A stretch of DNA of 64,000 nt from JACKJP01 sp050249695 (GTDB lineage: Bacteria > Pseudomonadota > Alphaproteobacteria > Rhizobiales > Tepidamorphaceae). A program made the translations under genes and the position numbers. Position 1 is the first letter of the stretch; each line of letters opens with the position of its first letter. Location: contig JBFWQA010000001.1 in NCBI GenBank assembly GCA_050249695.1, positions 1 through 64,000 on the forward strand, read 5' to 3'. Under the pieces are notes generated by a model. It made no database searches and was not told the DNA's origin. It saw only the letters and a program-made list of their open reading frames with translations. This document shows, piece by piece, positions 25,470-34,236 of the stretch.

Positions 25470-26270
25470 ATGAGTGAAGATCATGTTCTCTACGATGTCC
25501 GGGACGGTGTCGCCACCATCACACTGAACCGGCCCGCCAGCCTGAATGCGCTCTCCGACGAGATGCAGGCGCTGCTTGTCGGCTACACGCGCGAGGCCGA
25601 GCATGATCCGGCAGTGCGTTGCCTCGTGCTCAGGGGTGCGGGGCGTGCCTTCATGGCCGGCGGCGACGTCAAGGGGATCCACGAAGACAACATGAACCGG
25701 CGCGCCTGGCGCCAGGCTCGCCACGAGACCAATGTGATCTCGCTGCACCAGTTCACCTATCAGTTGCGGCGTATGCAGAAGCCGGTGGTTGCTGCGGTCC
25801 ATGGGGCGGTCGCCGGATTCGGATTCGCACTGATGCTGACCGCGGATCTCGTGGTCGCCCGGTCTGACGCCTTCTTCACCATGGCGTATCGCCATATCGG
25901 CCTGACGGCGGACGGCGGTGCGACCTATTTCCTGCCCCGCATCGTCGGCGAGCGAAAGGCGCTGGAGATTGCGCTGCTCGGCGACCGGTTCGATGCAGCG
26001 GCGGCGCTGGAAATGGGGCTGGTGAACTGGGTGCATCCGGAAGCCGAGTTTGAAGGGGAGGTTGAGAAGCTGGTCTCGCGGCTGGCCACCGGACCGACCC
26101 GCGCCCTCGGCAAGGTCAAGCAGCTGATCCGCGAATCCTTCGACAACAGCTGGGATCAGCAGTCCCACCGCGAAGCCGAGAGCATCGCCTATGCGGCGGC
26201 CAGCGACGACCATGTGGAAGGCGTGGCTGCCTTCGTGGAAAAGAGGAAGCCCAACTTTACCGGTCGGTAG
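25470..26270 (+). CDS. PaaG-like enoyl-CoA isomerase (crotonase), second tandem copy
   Basis: A 266-residue paralogue of the preceding gene with the same active-site pattern (GFGFALML, MAYRHIGL, D148 in TADGG) and the same C-terminus VEKRKPNFTGR. The two differ throughout, so the duplication is not recent, and they may act on different isomers or ring substituents. A GAGG site eight bases upstream supports the ATG. A 139-base gap without a gene separates the copies. Confidence 0.82.
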   Translation: MSEDHVLYDVRDGVATITLNRPASLNALSDEMQALLVGYTREAEHDPAVRCLVLRGAGRAFMAGGDVKGIHEDNMNRRAWRQARHETNVISLHQFTYQLRRMQKPVVAAVHGAVAGFGFALMLTADLVVARSDAFFTMAYRHIGLTADGGATYFLPRIVGERKALEIALLGDRFDAAAALEMGLVNWVHPEAEFEGEVEKLVSRLATGPTRALGKVKQLIRESFDNSWDQQSHREAESIAYAAASDDHVEGVAAFVEKRKPNFTGR

Positions 26271-26274
26271 AGGG

Positions 26275-26348
26275 TGGCTGGGGCGCCAGGATTCGAACCT
26301 GGGATCACGGGATCAAAACCCGATGCCTTACCGCTTGGCTACGCCCCA
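26275..26348 (-). tRNA. tRNA-Gln (anticodon TTG)
   Basis: Read on the minus strand, the acceptor stem TGGGGCG pairs with CGCCCCA, followed by discriminator G and an encoded CCA. The anticodon loop TTTTGAT gives TTG, and the T-arm has GGTTCGAATCC. A promoter-like TTGCGA/TATAGG pair with an 18-base spacer lies about 40-70 bases upstream (26390-26419). Confidence 0.95.
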
Positions 26349-26470
26349 TCAGCGGCCGCGCGGGGTCGGCGCGACGCATGAGTGAGGTTCCTATATCGCG
26401 CTATCCGCGGCCATCGCAACAGGCACGCGGCGAACTGTTCAAATATCCGGCCCCGCGCCGGGCAAGGCGC

Positions 26471-26507
26471 TTGCGGTGTCACGGCGGCGCCGTTATAACG
26501 GCGCCGC
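26471..26507 (+). promoter_or_regulatory. tRNA-Pro promoter with 24-bp palindrome
   Basis: TTGCGG (26471-26476) and TATAAC (26494-26499) are 17 bases apart, ideal for a housekeeping promoter, and tRNA-Pro starts 17 bases later. The -10 box is at the centre of a perfect 24-bp palindrome (26484-26507, arms GCGGCGCCGTTA). It includes a GC-rich discriminator of the kind linked to stringent control. Confidence 0.65.
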
Positions 26508-26515
26508 ATCGGTTA

Positions 26516-26592
26516 CGGAGTGTAGCGCAGCCTGGTAGCGCACCTCGTTCGGGACGAGGGGGTCGCAGGTTCAAATCCTGCCACTCCGACCA
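26516..26592 (+). tRNA. tRNA-Pro (anticodon CGG)
   Basis: The acceptor stem CGGAGTG pairs with CACTCCG, then comes discriminator A and an encoded CCA. The anticodon loop TTCGGGA reads CGG, the D-arm has AGCGCAGCCTGGTAGCGC, and the T-loop is GGTTCAAATCC. Confidence 0.95.
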
Positions 26593-26966
26593 ATGTTTAC
26601 AAGGGGTTGGCCAGGTACCCCGCCTATTCCCCCGCGCAACGATCCCGCACCCGCGAAAGCCAAGGTGTATGGCTCCATTTGTTTTGGACCGGCTGGCGTC
26701 GCGTGTTCGCGGGGGGCTACGGACGATGCTGAGGGGAGCTTATTCCGTAGCATCTGCTGATCGTACGCCACGTGATATTTTTCTGTGGCCTACTTGTCAC
26801 CTGCGGTGGTTTTGCGCTTCATACCATGCTGTTATTCCCCGCAAGGGGAAGCGAGACAGCTTTTGATGCGGGGGTAAGGTGCGATGGTGCTGAGAGGGTC
26901 GGTCTTCCCGCGCGGGCCGCGTGCGAAGATTGCCGGGTTTCCGAACACGGCCGGAGCGGGAAACTG
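26593..26966. other. Non-coding stretch between tRNA-Pro and the TetR gene
   Basis: This 374-base stretch has no convincing gene in any frame. It contains an AT-richer patch around 26760-26830 and a short CCCC-GCAA-GGGG stem near 26838. No integrase, attachment-site duplication or operator of the FadR-like type was seen. Confidence 0.5.
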
Positions 26967-27677
26967 ATGAGCCGGCCGGGGCGCAAGTCGCGCGGGCGTG
27001 CCATCGACGGCACGAATGTGCGGGCGCAGGTATCGGACGTTTCGCTTGTCCAGCAGCGCCGCGAGCAGATCGTCGAAGCCGCCGTCGAGCTTTTTTCCAG
27101 GCAGGGTTTCTACCGGACGACCGTGCAGGAAGTGGCCGCCAGGGCGGGCATGAGCACGGGTTCGATCTATCACTATGCGCGCACCAAGGAAGACATCCTG
27201 TTGCTCGCATTGTTGAGCGTTCTTCATTCCTACGCCACCGAAATCCCGCAGGCCCTCGAGGGCGTGGCCGATCCCATGGAACGCCTCTGGCGCGCCGTCG
27301 GTGCCTATTGCAGAGTCATCGATAGCCGGCGCGCCGCCACGGTGCTCGCCTATCGGTCCACCAAATCGCTGCCGCGCAAGCAGCAGGAAATGGTCAAGGA
27401 CGCCGAGCTGGAAACCAATAGGCTGATCGCCGACTGCGTGGCCGACTGCCGCGCCGCGGGCCTGATACGCGACGTCGATGTCGATATGGCAACGCATCTC
27501 TTCGTCATGTTCGCCCATTCCTGGGCGCTCAAGCACTGGCGGCTGCAGCAAAGCATGTCGCGCACCGAGTTTCTCAGCCGCGGTTTCGATATTCTGTTCA
27601 CCGGCATCGCCACGCCGGCCGGGCTGGAGAGATTCGCGGGCTTCAGGCGGTCGCTGGAAGAGCCGGGCGACCACTGA
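26967..27677 (+). CDS. TetR/AcrR family transcriptional regulator
   Basis: A 236-residue regulator. The N-terminal helix-turn-helix spans about residues 33-75 (IVEAAVELFSRQGF, then MSTGSIYHYARTKEDIL), and a helical ligand domain follows. A GGAG site ten bases upstream supports this ATG; the longer open frame upstream begins in non-coding sequence. It is the only TetR gene in the window, so it is the nearest candidate to read the FadR-like operators and an acyl-CoA. No such operator precedes the gene itself, so the link is inference. Confidence 0.87.
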   Translation: MSRPGRKSRGRAIDGTNVRAQVSDVSLVQQRREQIVEAAVELFSRQGFYRTTVQEVAARAGMSTGSIYHYARTKEDILLLALLSVLHSYATEIPQALEGVADPMERLWRAVGAYCRVIDSRRAATVLAYRSTKSLPRKQQEMVKDAELETNRLIADCVADCRAAGLIRDVDVDMATHLFVMFAHSWALKHWRLQQSMSRTEFLSRGFDILFTGIATPAGLERFAGFRRSLEEPGDH

Positions 27678-27679
27678 GG

Positions 27680-27871
27680 ATGACGGGCCGTCCGCGGGCC
27701 GCGCGCGACGCCGTCTCCGGCATAGTCGATCATCTCAGCCGCCGCGAGGGCATGGCCCCGGAAGACGTCTACACGCTCTGCTCGGTCTGCGGCGACCTCA
27801 GGGTCAGCGAAGTGGTCGACGCGCCCAACTGGGTCATCCCGTTCTACTTTCCAAACGTCGTGTTCGACTAA
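27680..27871 (+). pseudogene. C-terminal fragment of an acetamidase/formamidase gene
   Basis: The 63-residue frame matches only the extreme C-terminus of FmdA/AmdA amidohydrolases (EDVYTLCSVCGDLRVSEVVD and then a short hydrophobic end). The catalytic remainder of a normal roughly 300-residue or longer enzyme is absent. It begins two bases after the TetR stop, so a deletion probably joined the regulator to this remnant. It could still be translated, but it should have no amidase activity. Confidence 0.55.
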
Positions 27872-29286
27872 CCGGTCTTCCGGACCCGCTCGTAGCCCGC
27901 AAGCGCGGCCTTCCGCGCCTCGGCGTGGTCCACGATGGGCAGCGGATAGTCGGTCCCGAGCGTGATCCCGGCCTCTTCCATCACATTCACCGGCGCCTCG
28001 AACGGTGCGTGGAGATATTTGTCGGGCAGCTTTGAAAGCTCCGGGCACCAGCGCCGCACATAAACGCCCGCCGGATCGAACTTCCGGCCCTGACTAACCG
28101 GGTTGAAGATACGGAAATAAGGCGCGGCGTCGGCACCGCTGCCCGCCACCCACTGCCAGCTCGCGCTGTTGTTGGCGAGGTCCGCATCGACAAGAGTATC
28201 CCAGAACCAGGCTTCGCCTTGGCGCCAGTCGATCCTCAGATGCTTGATGAGGAAACTGGCGGTGACCATTCGGACCCGATTGTGCATCCAGCCGGTCTGC
28301 CAGAGCTGCCGCATCCCCGCATCGACGAGCGGATAGCCGGTCATGCCGCGCTGCCAGGCTTTCAGGTCATCTGCGCTTTCGCGCCATGGGTAGGCATCGA
28401 AGTCGGACCGCAGGTTCTTCTCCGGAAGGTCCGGGAAGTGACAGAGCAGGTGATAGGAAAATTCGCGCCATCCGATTTCGCTCAGGAACTTTTCGCCTTC
28501 GCGCGCAAGGGAGGATATGCGCTCGCAGGCGAGCCGCGTCGCGGTGACGATCTGGCGGGGCGATATCTCGCCGAAATGGAGATGCGGCGACAGACGCGAT
28601 ACCTTCTCAAGGTCCGGCCGGTTGCGCCCGTCGCCATAGCCGGCAAGGCCGTTCTCAAGAAAGGCGTCGAGGCGGTCGCGCGCGCCTTTTTCGCCGGGCG
28701 TCCAGATGTCGTCCCAGCCGGCGGCCCAGTCCGGCTTTTCCGGCAGCAGGGCAAGGCCCTTCAGCGTTTCGCCGCTCCTCGGCGTGACGATCCTCGCCTT
28801 GGGCCGGGGGAGGGGCATGTTCATTCCAGCGGGCCGCAGCGCCCGCCAGAAGGGTGTAAAGACCTTGTAGGGTCCGCCCGCCTTGGTTTGGAAATCCCAG
28901 GGCTCATGCAGCAGATTGCCGTTGAAGCTCTTCGCCTCGAGTCCGAGGTCCTGAAACGTCTTTTTGATTTTCCTGTCGCGGGCGATGGCGTGCGGTTCGT
29001 AGCAGCGGTTCCAGCTTATGGCGTCCGCCTTGCTCTTGTCCGCAAGGTCCTTCAGCAGCGCTTCCGGATCGCCCTTGAGGATATGAAGTCCGCCGAGTGC
29101 GGCGCTGAGCGCCTTCAGGCTGTGATGCAGCCACCAGCGCGAGGCGCCGCCCATGCGCCCATAAGGCGCGTTTCCGGTTTCGTCGAGAATATAGACGGGG
29201 ATCACCTCGCCGCGCTCGGCCGCCCAGGAGAGCGCCGGGTTGTCGGAGAGCCGCAAATCCTGTCTGAACCAGACGATCGTCGTCAT
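27868..29286 (-). CDS. phrB: Deoxyribodipyrimidine photo-lyase (class I CPD photolyase)
   Basis: A 472-residue flavoprotein that repairs cyclobutane pyrimidine dimers using blue light. It has an N-terminal antenna domain (TTIVWFRQDLRLSDNPAL) and a C-terminal FAD domain with SRLSPHLHFGEISPRQ, GWREFSYHL and WMHNRVRMVTASFL. NNSASWQWVAGSGADAAPYF, the FAD/DNA-binding core, follows. The start is the ATG directly before the antenna strand. The 3' end overlaps the amidase remnant by four bases. It looks unrelated to the catabolic genes nearby. Confidence 0.92.
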   Translation of the reverse strand: MTTIVWFRQDLRLSDNPALSWAAERGEVIPVYILDETGNAPYGRMGGASRWWLHHSLKALSAALGGLHILKGDPEALLKDLADKSKADAISWNRCYEPHAIARDRKIKKTFQDLGLEAKSFNGNLLHEPWDFQTKAGGPYKVFTPFWRALRPAGMNMPLPRPKARIVTPRSGETLKGLALLPEKPDWAAGWDDIWTPGEKGARDRLDAFLENGLAGYGDGRNRPDLEKVSRLSPHLHFGEISPRQIVTATRLACERISSLAREGEKFLSEIGWREFSYHLLCHFPDLPEKNLRSDFDAYPWRESADDLKAWQRGMTGYPLVDAGMRQLWQTGWMHNRVRMVTASFLIKHLRIDWRQGEAWFWDTLVDADLANNSASWQWVAGSGADAAPYFRIFNPVSQGRKFDPAGVYVRRWCPELSKLPDKYLHAPFEAPVNVMEEAGITLGTDYPLPIVDHAEARKAALAGYERVRKTG

Positions 29287-29431
29287 GTCGTCCCATTTGC
29301 CTTGCCGTTGATTGTCTCGTCTCCCTACGCCGGGCCGGCGCATTCGGATTGCCCCGTCCCGTGTTGCGCGCGGCGCCGCCGCGGCATAGATAGGGTGGCA
29401 CGGGAGATTTCAACGTGGAGGCAAGGCGTCA

Positions 29432-30598
29432 ATGACCGCATGCATCATCGGCTGGGCGCATACGCCCTTCGGCAAGCAGGATGCTGAGACTGTCGAAAGC
29501 CTCATCACCCGCGTCGCGGGCGAGGCCATGGCCCATGCCGGGCTGGAGCCGGCCGATATCGACGAGATCGTTCTGGGTCATTTCAACGGCGGTTTCAGCG
29601 CCCAGGAATTTACCGCGTCGCTCGTGCTGCAGACCAGCCCCGACCTTCGCTTCAAGCCGACAACGCGCGTGGAAAATGCCTGCGCCACCGGTTCGGCCGC
29701 GATCCATCAGGGCCTGAAATCCATCGCCGCGGGCAAGGCGCGCACTGTGCTTGTGGTCGGCGTGGAACAGATGACGACGACACCGGGGCCGGAAATCGGC
29801 AATATCCTTCTCAAGGCGTCGTACCTGCCCGAGGACAAGGATACCGAAGCGGGCTTCGCCGGCGTCTTCGGCAAGATCGCCAACCTCTATTTCCAGCGCT
29901 GGGGCGATCAGTCGGACGCGCTCGCCCGGATCGCGGCCAAGAACCATCGCAATGGCGTTGAAAACCCCTACGCCCAGATGCGCAAGGATTTCGGCTACGA
30001 GTTCTGCCGCACTGAATCCGACAAGAACCCCTACGTCGCGGGCCCCTTGAAGCGCACCGACTGCTCGCTCGTTTCCGACGGGGCGGCGGCGCTGGTGCTT
30101 GCCGACATGCCGACATCGCTTCGCGCGCGGCGCGCCATCGCTTTCAGGGGCGCCGCCCATGTGCAGGATTTCCTGCCGATGTCGAAGCGCGACATCCTGA
30201 AATTCGAGGGCGGTGCGAAGGCCTGGCAGATGGCATTGGCGGAGGCCGGCGTGACGCTCGGCGATCTGTCCTTCGTGGAAACCCATGACTGCTTCACCAT
30301 CGCCGAACTGATCGAATACGAGGCGATGGGGCTGGTGCCGGAAGGCAGGGGCGCGACGGCTATCCTGGAAGGCATGACGGAACCGGACGGCAAGCTGCCG
30401 GTCAATCTCTCCGGCGGTCTGAAAGCCAAGGGCCACCCGATCGGCGCGACCGGCGTTTCCATGCATGTGCTGACGGCAAAGCAGCTTGCCGGCGAAGCCG
30501 CCGGTCTGCAGCACGCCAACCCGAAATTGGGTGGCATCTACAATATGGGCGGTGCGGCGGTTGCCAATTACGTATCGATCCTGGAGCGGGTCCGTTAG
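29432..30598 (+). CDS. Thiolase (SCP2-type acetyl-CoA acetyltransferase)
   Basis: A 388-residue enzyme with the expected nucleophile C84 (ENACATGS), H285 in ETHDCFTIAE and the GGLKAKGHPIGATG motif. It should thus perform thiolytic cleavage of a 3-ketoacyl-CoA or the reverse. It contrasts with the cysteine-less homologue earlier in the window. A GGAGG site lies before the ATG. It stands alone, divergent from the photolyase gene. It may supply the thiolase missing from the catabolic operons, but no FadR-like site precedes it. Confidence 0.88.
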   Translation: MTACIIGWAHTPFGKQDAETVESLITRVAGEAMAHAGLEPADIDEIVLGHFNGGFSAQEFTASLVLQTSPDLRFKPTTRVENACATGSAAIHQGLKSIAAGKARTVLVVGVEQMTTTPGPEIGNILLKASYLPEDKDTEAGFAGVFGKIANLYFQRWGDQSDALARIAAKNHRNGVENPYAQMRKDFGYEFCRTESDKNPYVAGPLKRTDCSLVSDGAAALVLADMPTSLRARRAIAFRGAAHVQDFLPMSKRDILKFEGGAKAWQMALAEAGVTLGDLSFVETHDCFTIAELIEYEAMGLVPEGRGATAILEGMTEPDGKLPVNLSGGLKAKGHPIGATGVSMHVLTAKQLAGEAAGLQHANPKLGGIYNMGGAAVANYVSILERVR

Positions 30599-30603
30599 CG
30601 CAA

Positions 30604-31935
30604 CTAGCCGGCCGAATTTCCTGACACCGTGAGGCGCGGGTCGATCGTCACCCCCGGCCTCGTCATATCGTCGCCGACGGCGTCGTTGTGATCCATCGCC
30701 TGGATCGCCGACTTGTCCGCGCCTTCGATCCGGTTGCCTGTGATCGCGGCATGTCCTGCCCCGGGGCTGACGGAAACCGCGATCCCGACGGGCGAGCCGC
30801 GCACGATATTGCCGTTGATCGTGATATCGCGCATCGCCGCGCCCCAGCCCGCGACGATACCGAAGAGGGCCGCGTTCTCCACCACGTTTCCGGTGACGGC
30901 CGTGTCGGCCTCGACACCGATCCCGACGCCGCGCGCTTCCTCATAGGCCGGTGTGAAGAGGTTGCGCACCAGATTTCCGGAGACGACGGCGAGCCGACCT
31001 CCGGCATTGCCGAAATTGGTGACCGAAATCCCCATGCCCGCCGTATCGACGATGTTGTTGGCGACGACCGCGCCCTCGAAGGCAAACTCGACATAGAGCG
31101 CGACCTCGCCCATCCGCGCGCAGTTGTTGCCGATGATCTGGCAATTGTCGCCGCCATTGACGCGAACGGCGGTGAAGGCGCAGTCGCTGATATGATTGCC
31201 GCTGATAAGAACGCCACCGGCGCGATAGATGTTGATGCCGTTGCCGAACTGGCCCGAGCCGCCCGGAACTGCGCCGATTCTGGAAATGCGGTTGCCCGTG
31301 ATGCGCGCGCCGTCGTGACGCTTTTCGGACTGCCAGACAAGGATGCCGTTGTCGTCGCACTGACGGATTTCGTTGTCCTCGATGGCGAGTTCGCGGCAAT
31401 CGACGGCGAAGATCGCCGCGTCCCGGCAATGCGAGATTTCACAGTTTTCTATGTGTCCGCTGCATTCATTGAGCGCAAGGCCGGCCCCGGCGCTGGCCTC
31501 GATCAGGCAATTGCTGACGAGCAGGTCTTCCACTTCGGAGAACGCAAGCAGCCCCTTGCCGTCTCTCATCGAGCCGCCACCACCGCGAATCGTCAGACCA
31601 TCGAGCAGGATCTCTTTGCCGCCTGTCGTATCGATAACCGGACCACCCTGCGGCGCCCCCAGCACGGCGCCGTGGCCGGCAAGTCTCGTCCCGGAAGGCA
31701 GGCTGAGGCCGGAGACGGTGTAGCTGCCGGGTTCCAGCGTCAGCACGGCGCCCCGAACGACGGCGCTGCGGGCCGCGTCCGCGAGCTTCGCCGTCATGTC
31801 CGCGCCGCTGTCCGGCACCAACCCCAGCGCCGTGCCGGGCAGGGTTGCCCCGGTGAGGGTCAGTGGTGCCGCCTTTGCCGCGAGCGGCAAGAAGGCGGAA
31901 AGGGCGACGATCAGGGCGCGCCGGTCAAGAACCAT
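30604..31935 (-). CDS. Tat-exported right-handed beta-helix repeat protein (TIGR03808-like)
   Basis: The 443-residue protein starts with a twin-arginine-type signal (LDRRALIVALSAFLPLAAKA) followed by many short parallel beta-helix repeats of the type GNxIxxx. This resembles the uncharacterised TIGR03808 family of rhizobial exported proteins. Pectate-lyase-like folds of this kind often bind polysaccharide, but no catalytic motif was recognised. An ATG 14 codons upstream is also possible; I prefer the one next to the signal peptide. The stop is five bases from that of the convergent thiolase. Confidence 0.75.
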   Translation of the reverse strand: MVLDRRALIVALSAFLPLAAKAAPLTLTGATLPGTALGLVPDSGADMTAKLADAARSAVVRGAVLTLEPGSYTVSGLSLPSGTRLAGHGAVLGAPQGGPVIDTTGGKEILLDGLTIRGGGGSMRDGKGLLAFSEVEDLLVSNCLIEASAGAGLALNECSGHIENCEISHCRDAAIFAVDCRELAIEDNEIRQCDDNGILVWQSEKRHDGARITGNRISRIGAVPGGSGQFGNGINIYRAGGVLISGNHISDCAFTAVRVNGGDNCQIIGNNCARMGEVALYVEFAFEGAVVANNIVDTAGMGISVTNFGNAGGRLAVVSGNLVRNLFTPAYEEARGVGIGVEADTAVTGNVVENAALFGIVAGWGAAMRDITINGNIVRGSPVGIAVSVSPGAGHAAITGNRIEGADKSAIQAMDHNDAVGDDMTRPGVTIDPRLTVSGNSAG

Positions 31936-32194
31936 CTGCCAGTCTCTGCGTTGTCCCGAAGGCTGTGATGATTGCATTGCGCTGCCTGCTCCGAGGCCAC
32001 AAACATGCCGCTTCGCTCCTTAAGGTAGCGTGAAAGGCCGGTGAAACCGACCGGACAATCCCGCAGGACCCGGTTGCTCACTGCCTTGGGGCGGCTTAAG
32101 TATCCAAGGTGAGTTTTGCGGCGGCCCGGTGCCGCGAGCGATAACCAGGCGGCGTGAAGCCGCAATGCATAACAATGACCGAGAGGAGTTTCCC

Positions 32195-32797
32195 ATGTCG
32201 TTTGAATTGCCAGACCTCCCCTACGCCTATGATGCGCTGGCGCCCTACATGTCGGCCGAGACGCTGGAATATCATCACGACAAGCACCATCAGGCCTATG
32301 TCACCAACGGCAACAATCTGCTGAAGGGCACCGAATGGGAAGGCAAAAGACTTGAAGAGATCGTCAAAGGATCCTTCGGCAAGAATGCCGGCCTTTTCAA
32401 CAATGCCGGCCAGCACTACAACCATCTTCACTTCTGGAACTGGATGAAGCCGGGCGGTGGCGGCAACAAGCTGCCGGGCAAGCTCGCCAAGGCGGTGGAT
32501 TCCGATCTCGGCGGCTATGACGGTTTCCGCAAGTCGTTCATCGAGGCCGGTACGGGCCAGTTCGGCTCCGGCTGGGCCTGGCTGGCGGTCAACGGAGGCA
32601 AGCTCTCCGTGATGAAGACCCCCAACGGCGAAAGTCCGCTGGTGCATGGCGCGACACCGATCCTCGGTGTCGATGTCTGGGAACACTCCTATTACATCGA
32701 TTATCGCAATGCGCGGCCGAAATATCTGGAGGCCTTCGTCGATAATCTGATCAACTGGGACTACGTCGAGCAGCTGTTCGAAAAGGCCGCTGGCTAG
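32195..32797 (+). CDS. sodB: Superoxide dismutase, Fe/Mn family
   Basis: A 200-residue enzyme that dismutates superoxide. Metal ligands are H27, H77 (YNHLHFW), D160 and H164 (DVWEHSYY). The GAGAGGAG site upstream fixes the start. The sequence around the ligands looks like the Fe-type common in alphaproteobacteria, but metal choice is not certain. It is a single-gene unit closed by a strong terminator. Confidence 0.93.
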   Translation: MSFELPDLPYAYDALAPYMSAETLEYHHDKHHQAYVTNGNNLLKGTEWEGKRLEEIVKGSFGKNAGLFNNAGQHYNHLHFWNWMKPGGGGNKLPGKLAKAVDSDLGGYDGFRKSFIEAGTGQFGSGWAWLAVNGGKLSVMKTPNGESPLVHGATPILGVDVWEHSYYIDYRNARPKYLEAFVDNLINWDYVEQLFEKAAG

Positions 32798-32821
32798 CCA
32801 CAGACGGCAAAGGGCGCGGAA

Positions 32822-32853
32822 GGCGGGGCGGCGATTGCCGCCTCGCCCTTTTT
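32822..32853 (+). terminator. Terminator after superoxide dismutase
   Basis: An 11-bp stem with one G-T pair (GGCGGGGCGGC with GCCGCCTCGCC) has a GATT loop and is followed by five T residues. Confidence 0.85.
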
Positions 32854-32871
32854 ATGACCTGATGGACGCAC

Positions 32872-33876
32872 GTGGCGACTCACCGGATTGTTGGCATGCT
32901 CAGACTCTACAAGGGAACGCCTGCGGGGCTGGAGCGGCTGGAGGATGCGCCCCCTCCGGTAGAATTGCCGCCCGATATCACCTGGATCGATCTTTATTCG
33001 CCCACTCCGGAAGAGGGCGCCGCGGTCGCCGGCTGGCTCAGGATTGAAATTCCGACCCGCGAAGAGATGCAGGAAATCGAAGTTTCGAGCCGCCTCTATG
33101 AAGAAGACGGCATTCTCTACATGACCTTCATGAGCATGGTGAATGCCGACGCGGAATATCCGGCAACCACCGATGTCGCTTTCATCCTGACAAACCGGGC
33201 GCTCGTCACCGTGCGCCACGCGGAACCGAAATGGATGACGCAGTTCATGCAGCGCTGTCCCAAGCTCGGCACCGGTGCGACGAAGCCTGTGATGGTCGCC
33301 GTGGCGCTGCTGGAGGCGGTCATCGATCGCATTGCCGACGTGCTGGAAAAGTCTTCCCTGGATGCCGACGCGATCTCCCGGTCGATTTTCGACCGCCGCG
33401 GCTCGCGGCCCATCTCGCCCGACGTCCTGCGCGAGCGGGTTGCGCGGATCAGCCGCGTGGCAGTAAGTGCCGCAAAGGCGCGCGAAAGCCTCGTCACGAT
33501 TTCACGGGTCGTCAGCTTTCTCACCGCCGCCGGAGGCGAGGAAAAGAAGAGTCGCGAACTCAAGGCACGGCTGGCCGCCGCCGACACCGATGCGGAACAG
33601 CTGGCAAGTTACACCGGCTATCTTTCCGACAAGACCGTTTTTCTGCTCGATGCCACGGTGAGCCTAATCAACATCGAGCAGAACAATATCATCAAGATCT
33701 TCTCGATCGCGGCGACGACTTTGATGCCGCCGACGCTGATCGCATCGGTCTATGGCATGAACTTTCGTCACATGCCCGAACTCGACGTTCCCTGGGCATA
33801 TCCGACCGTGCTCATGGCCATGCTCGTATCGGCGATCATCCCCTACATCATCTTCCGCATTAAGGGCTGGCTGTAG
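32872..33876 (+). CDS. corA: CorA family magnesium/divalent cation channel
   Basis: A 334-residue protein with a large cytoplasmic N-terminal domain and two C-terminal membrane helices. The signature GMN is in YGMNFRHMPEL near residue 300. It mediates Mg2+ (or Co2+/Ni2+) uptake as a pentamer. The GTG start is tentative; an ATG eight codons in (MLRLYKG) is the alternative, and neither has a strong ribosome site. Confidence 0.88.
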   Translation: MATHRIVGMLRLYKGTPAGLERLEDAPPPVELPPDITWIDLYSPTPEEGAAVAGWLRIEIPTREEMQEIEVSSRLYEEDGILYMTFMSMVNADAEYPATTDVAFILTNRALVTVRHAEPKWMTQFMQRCPKLGTGATKPVMVAVALLEAVIDRIADVLEKSSLDADAISRSIFDRRGSRPISPDVLRERVARISRVAVSAAKARESLVTISRVVSFLTAAGGEEKKSRELKARLAAADTDAEQLASYTGYLSDKTVFLLDATVSLINIEQNNIIKIFSIAATTLMPPTLIASVYGMNFRHMPELDVPWAYPTVLMAMLVSAIIPYIIFRIKGWL

Positions 33877-34028
33877 GCCTTCAGGGCGATTGCGCGGTCG
33901 TGACGGGGGCACCCGCGCTCGATTTGATCTGCATCACAGCGTCCTCCATGGCTTTCGCTAAGGATTTCGAGGTTTCCGGCCAGCCGGCCGGCTGGCTGAG
34001 ATGGAAAAGCGATTGCAAGGAGCGCGAA

Positions 34029-34232
34029 ATGACCAGGAATGTCGGTAGCATAGACCGTGTGATCAGAATCGTCCTCGGCATCGTGCTGATCGCCTTTGCG
34101 GTGGCCGGGCCGGCGGAAATTTCCTGGAAATGGATCGGCTGGATCGGCGTGGTCCCCCTTCTCACCGCGATTGTCGGATGGTGCCCGATCTACAGCATCC
34201 TCGGCATCCGCACCTGTCCGGCGGCGAAATAG
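34029..34232 (+). CDS. Small DUF2892-type membrane protein
   Basis: A 67-residue protein with two membrane segments and the family pattern MTRNVGSIDRVIRIVLG at the start and GWCPIYSILGIRTC at the end. It has two cysteines in the second half. The family is often near rhodanese or sulfur-related genes, but function is unknown. An AGGAG site supports the ATG; the open frame further upstream is not coding by appearance. Confidence 0.8.
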   Translation: MTRNVGSIDRVIRIVLGIVLIAFAVAGPAEISWKWIGWIGVVPLLTAIVGWCPIYSILGIRTCPAAK

Positions 34233-34236
34233 GCCT

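Noticed and set aside
26516..26592. tRNA-Pro as the attachment site of an integrated catabolic island
   Set aside because: No integrase, no repeated tRNA 3' end and no mobile-element gene were seen. The catabolic genes do not look compositionally foreign by eye.
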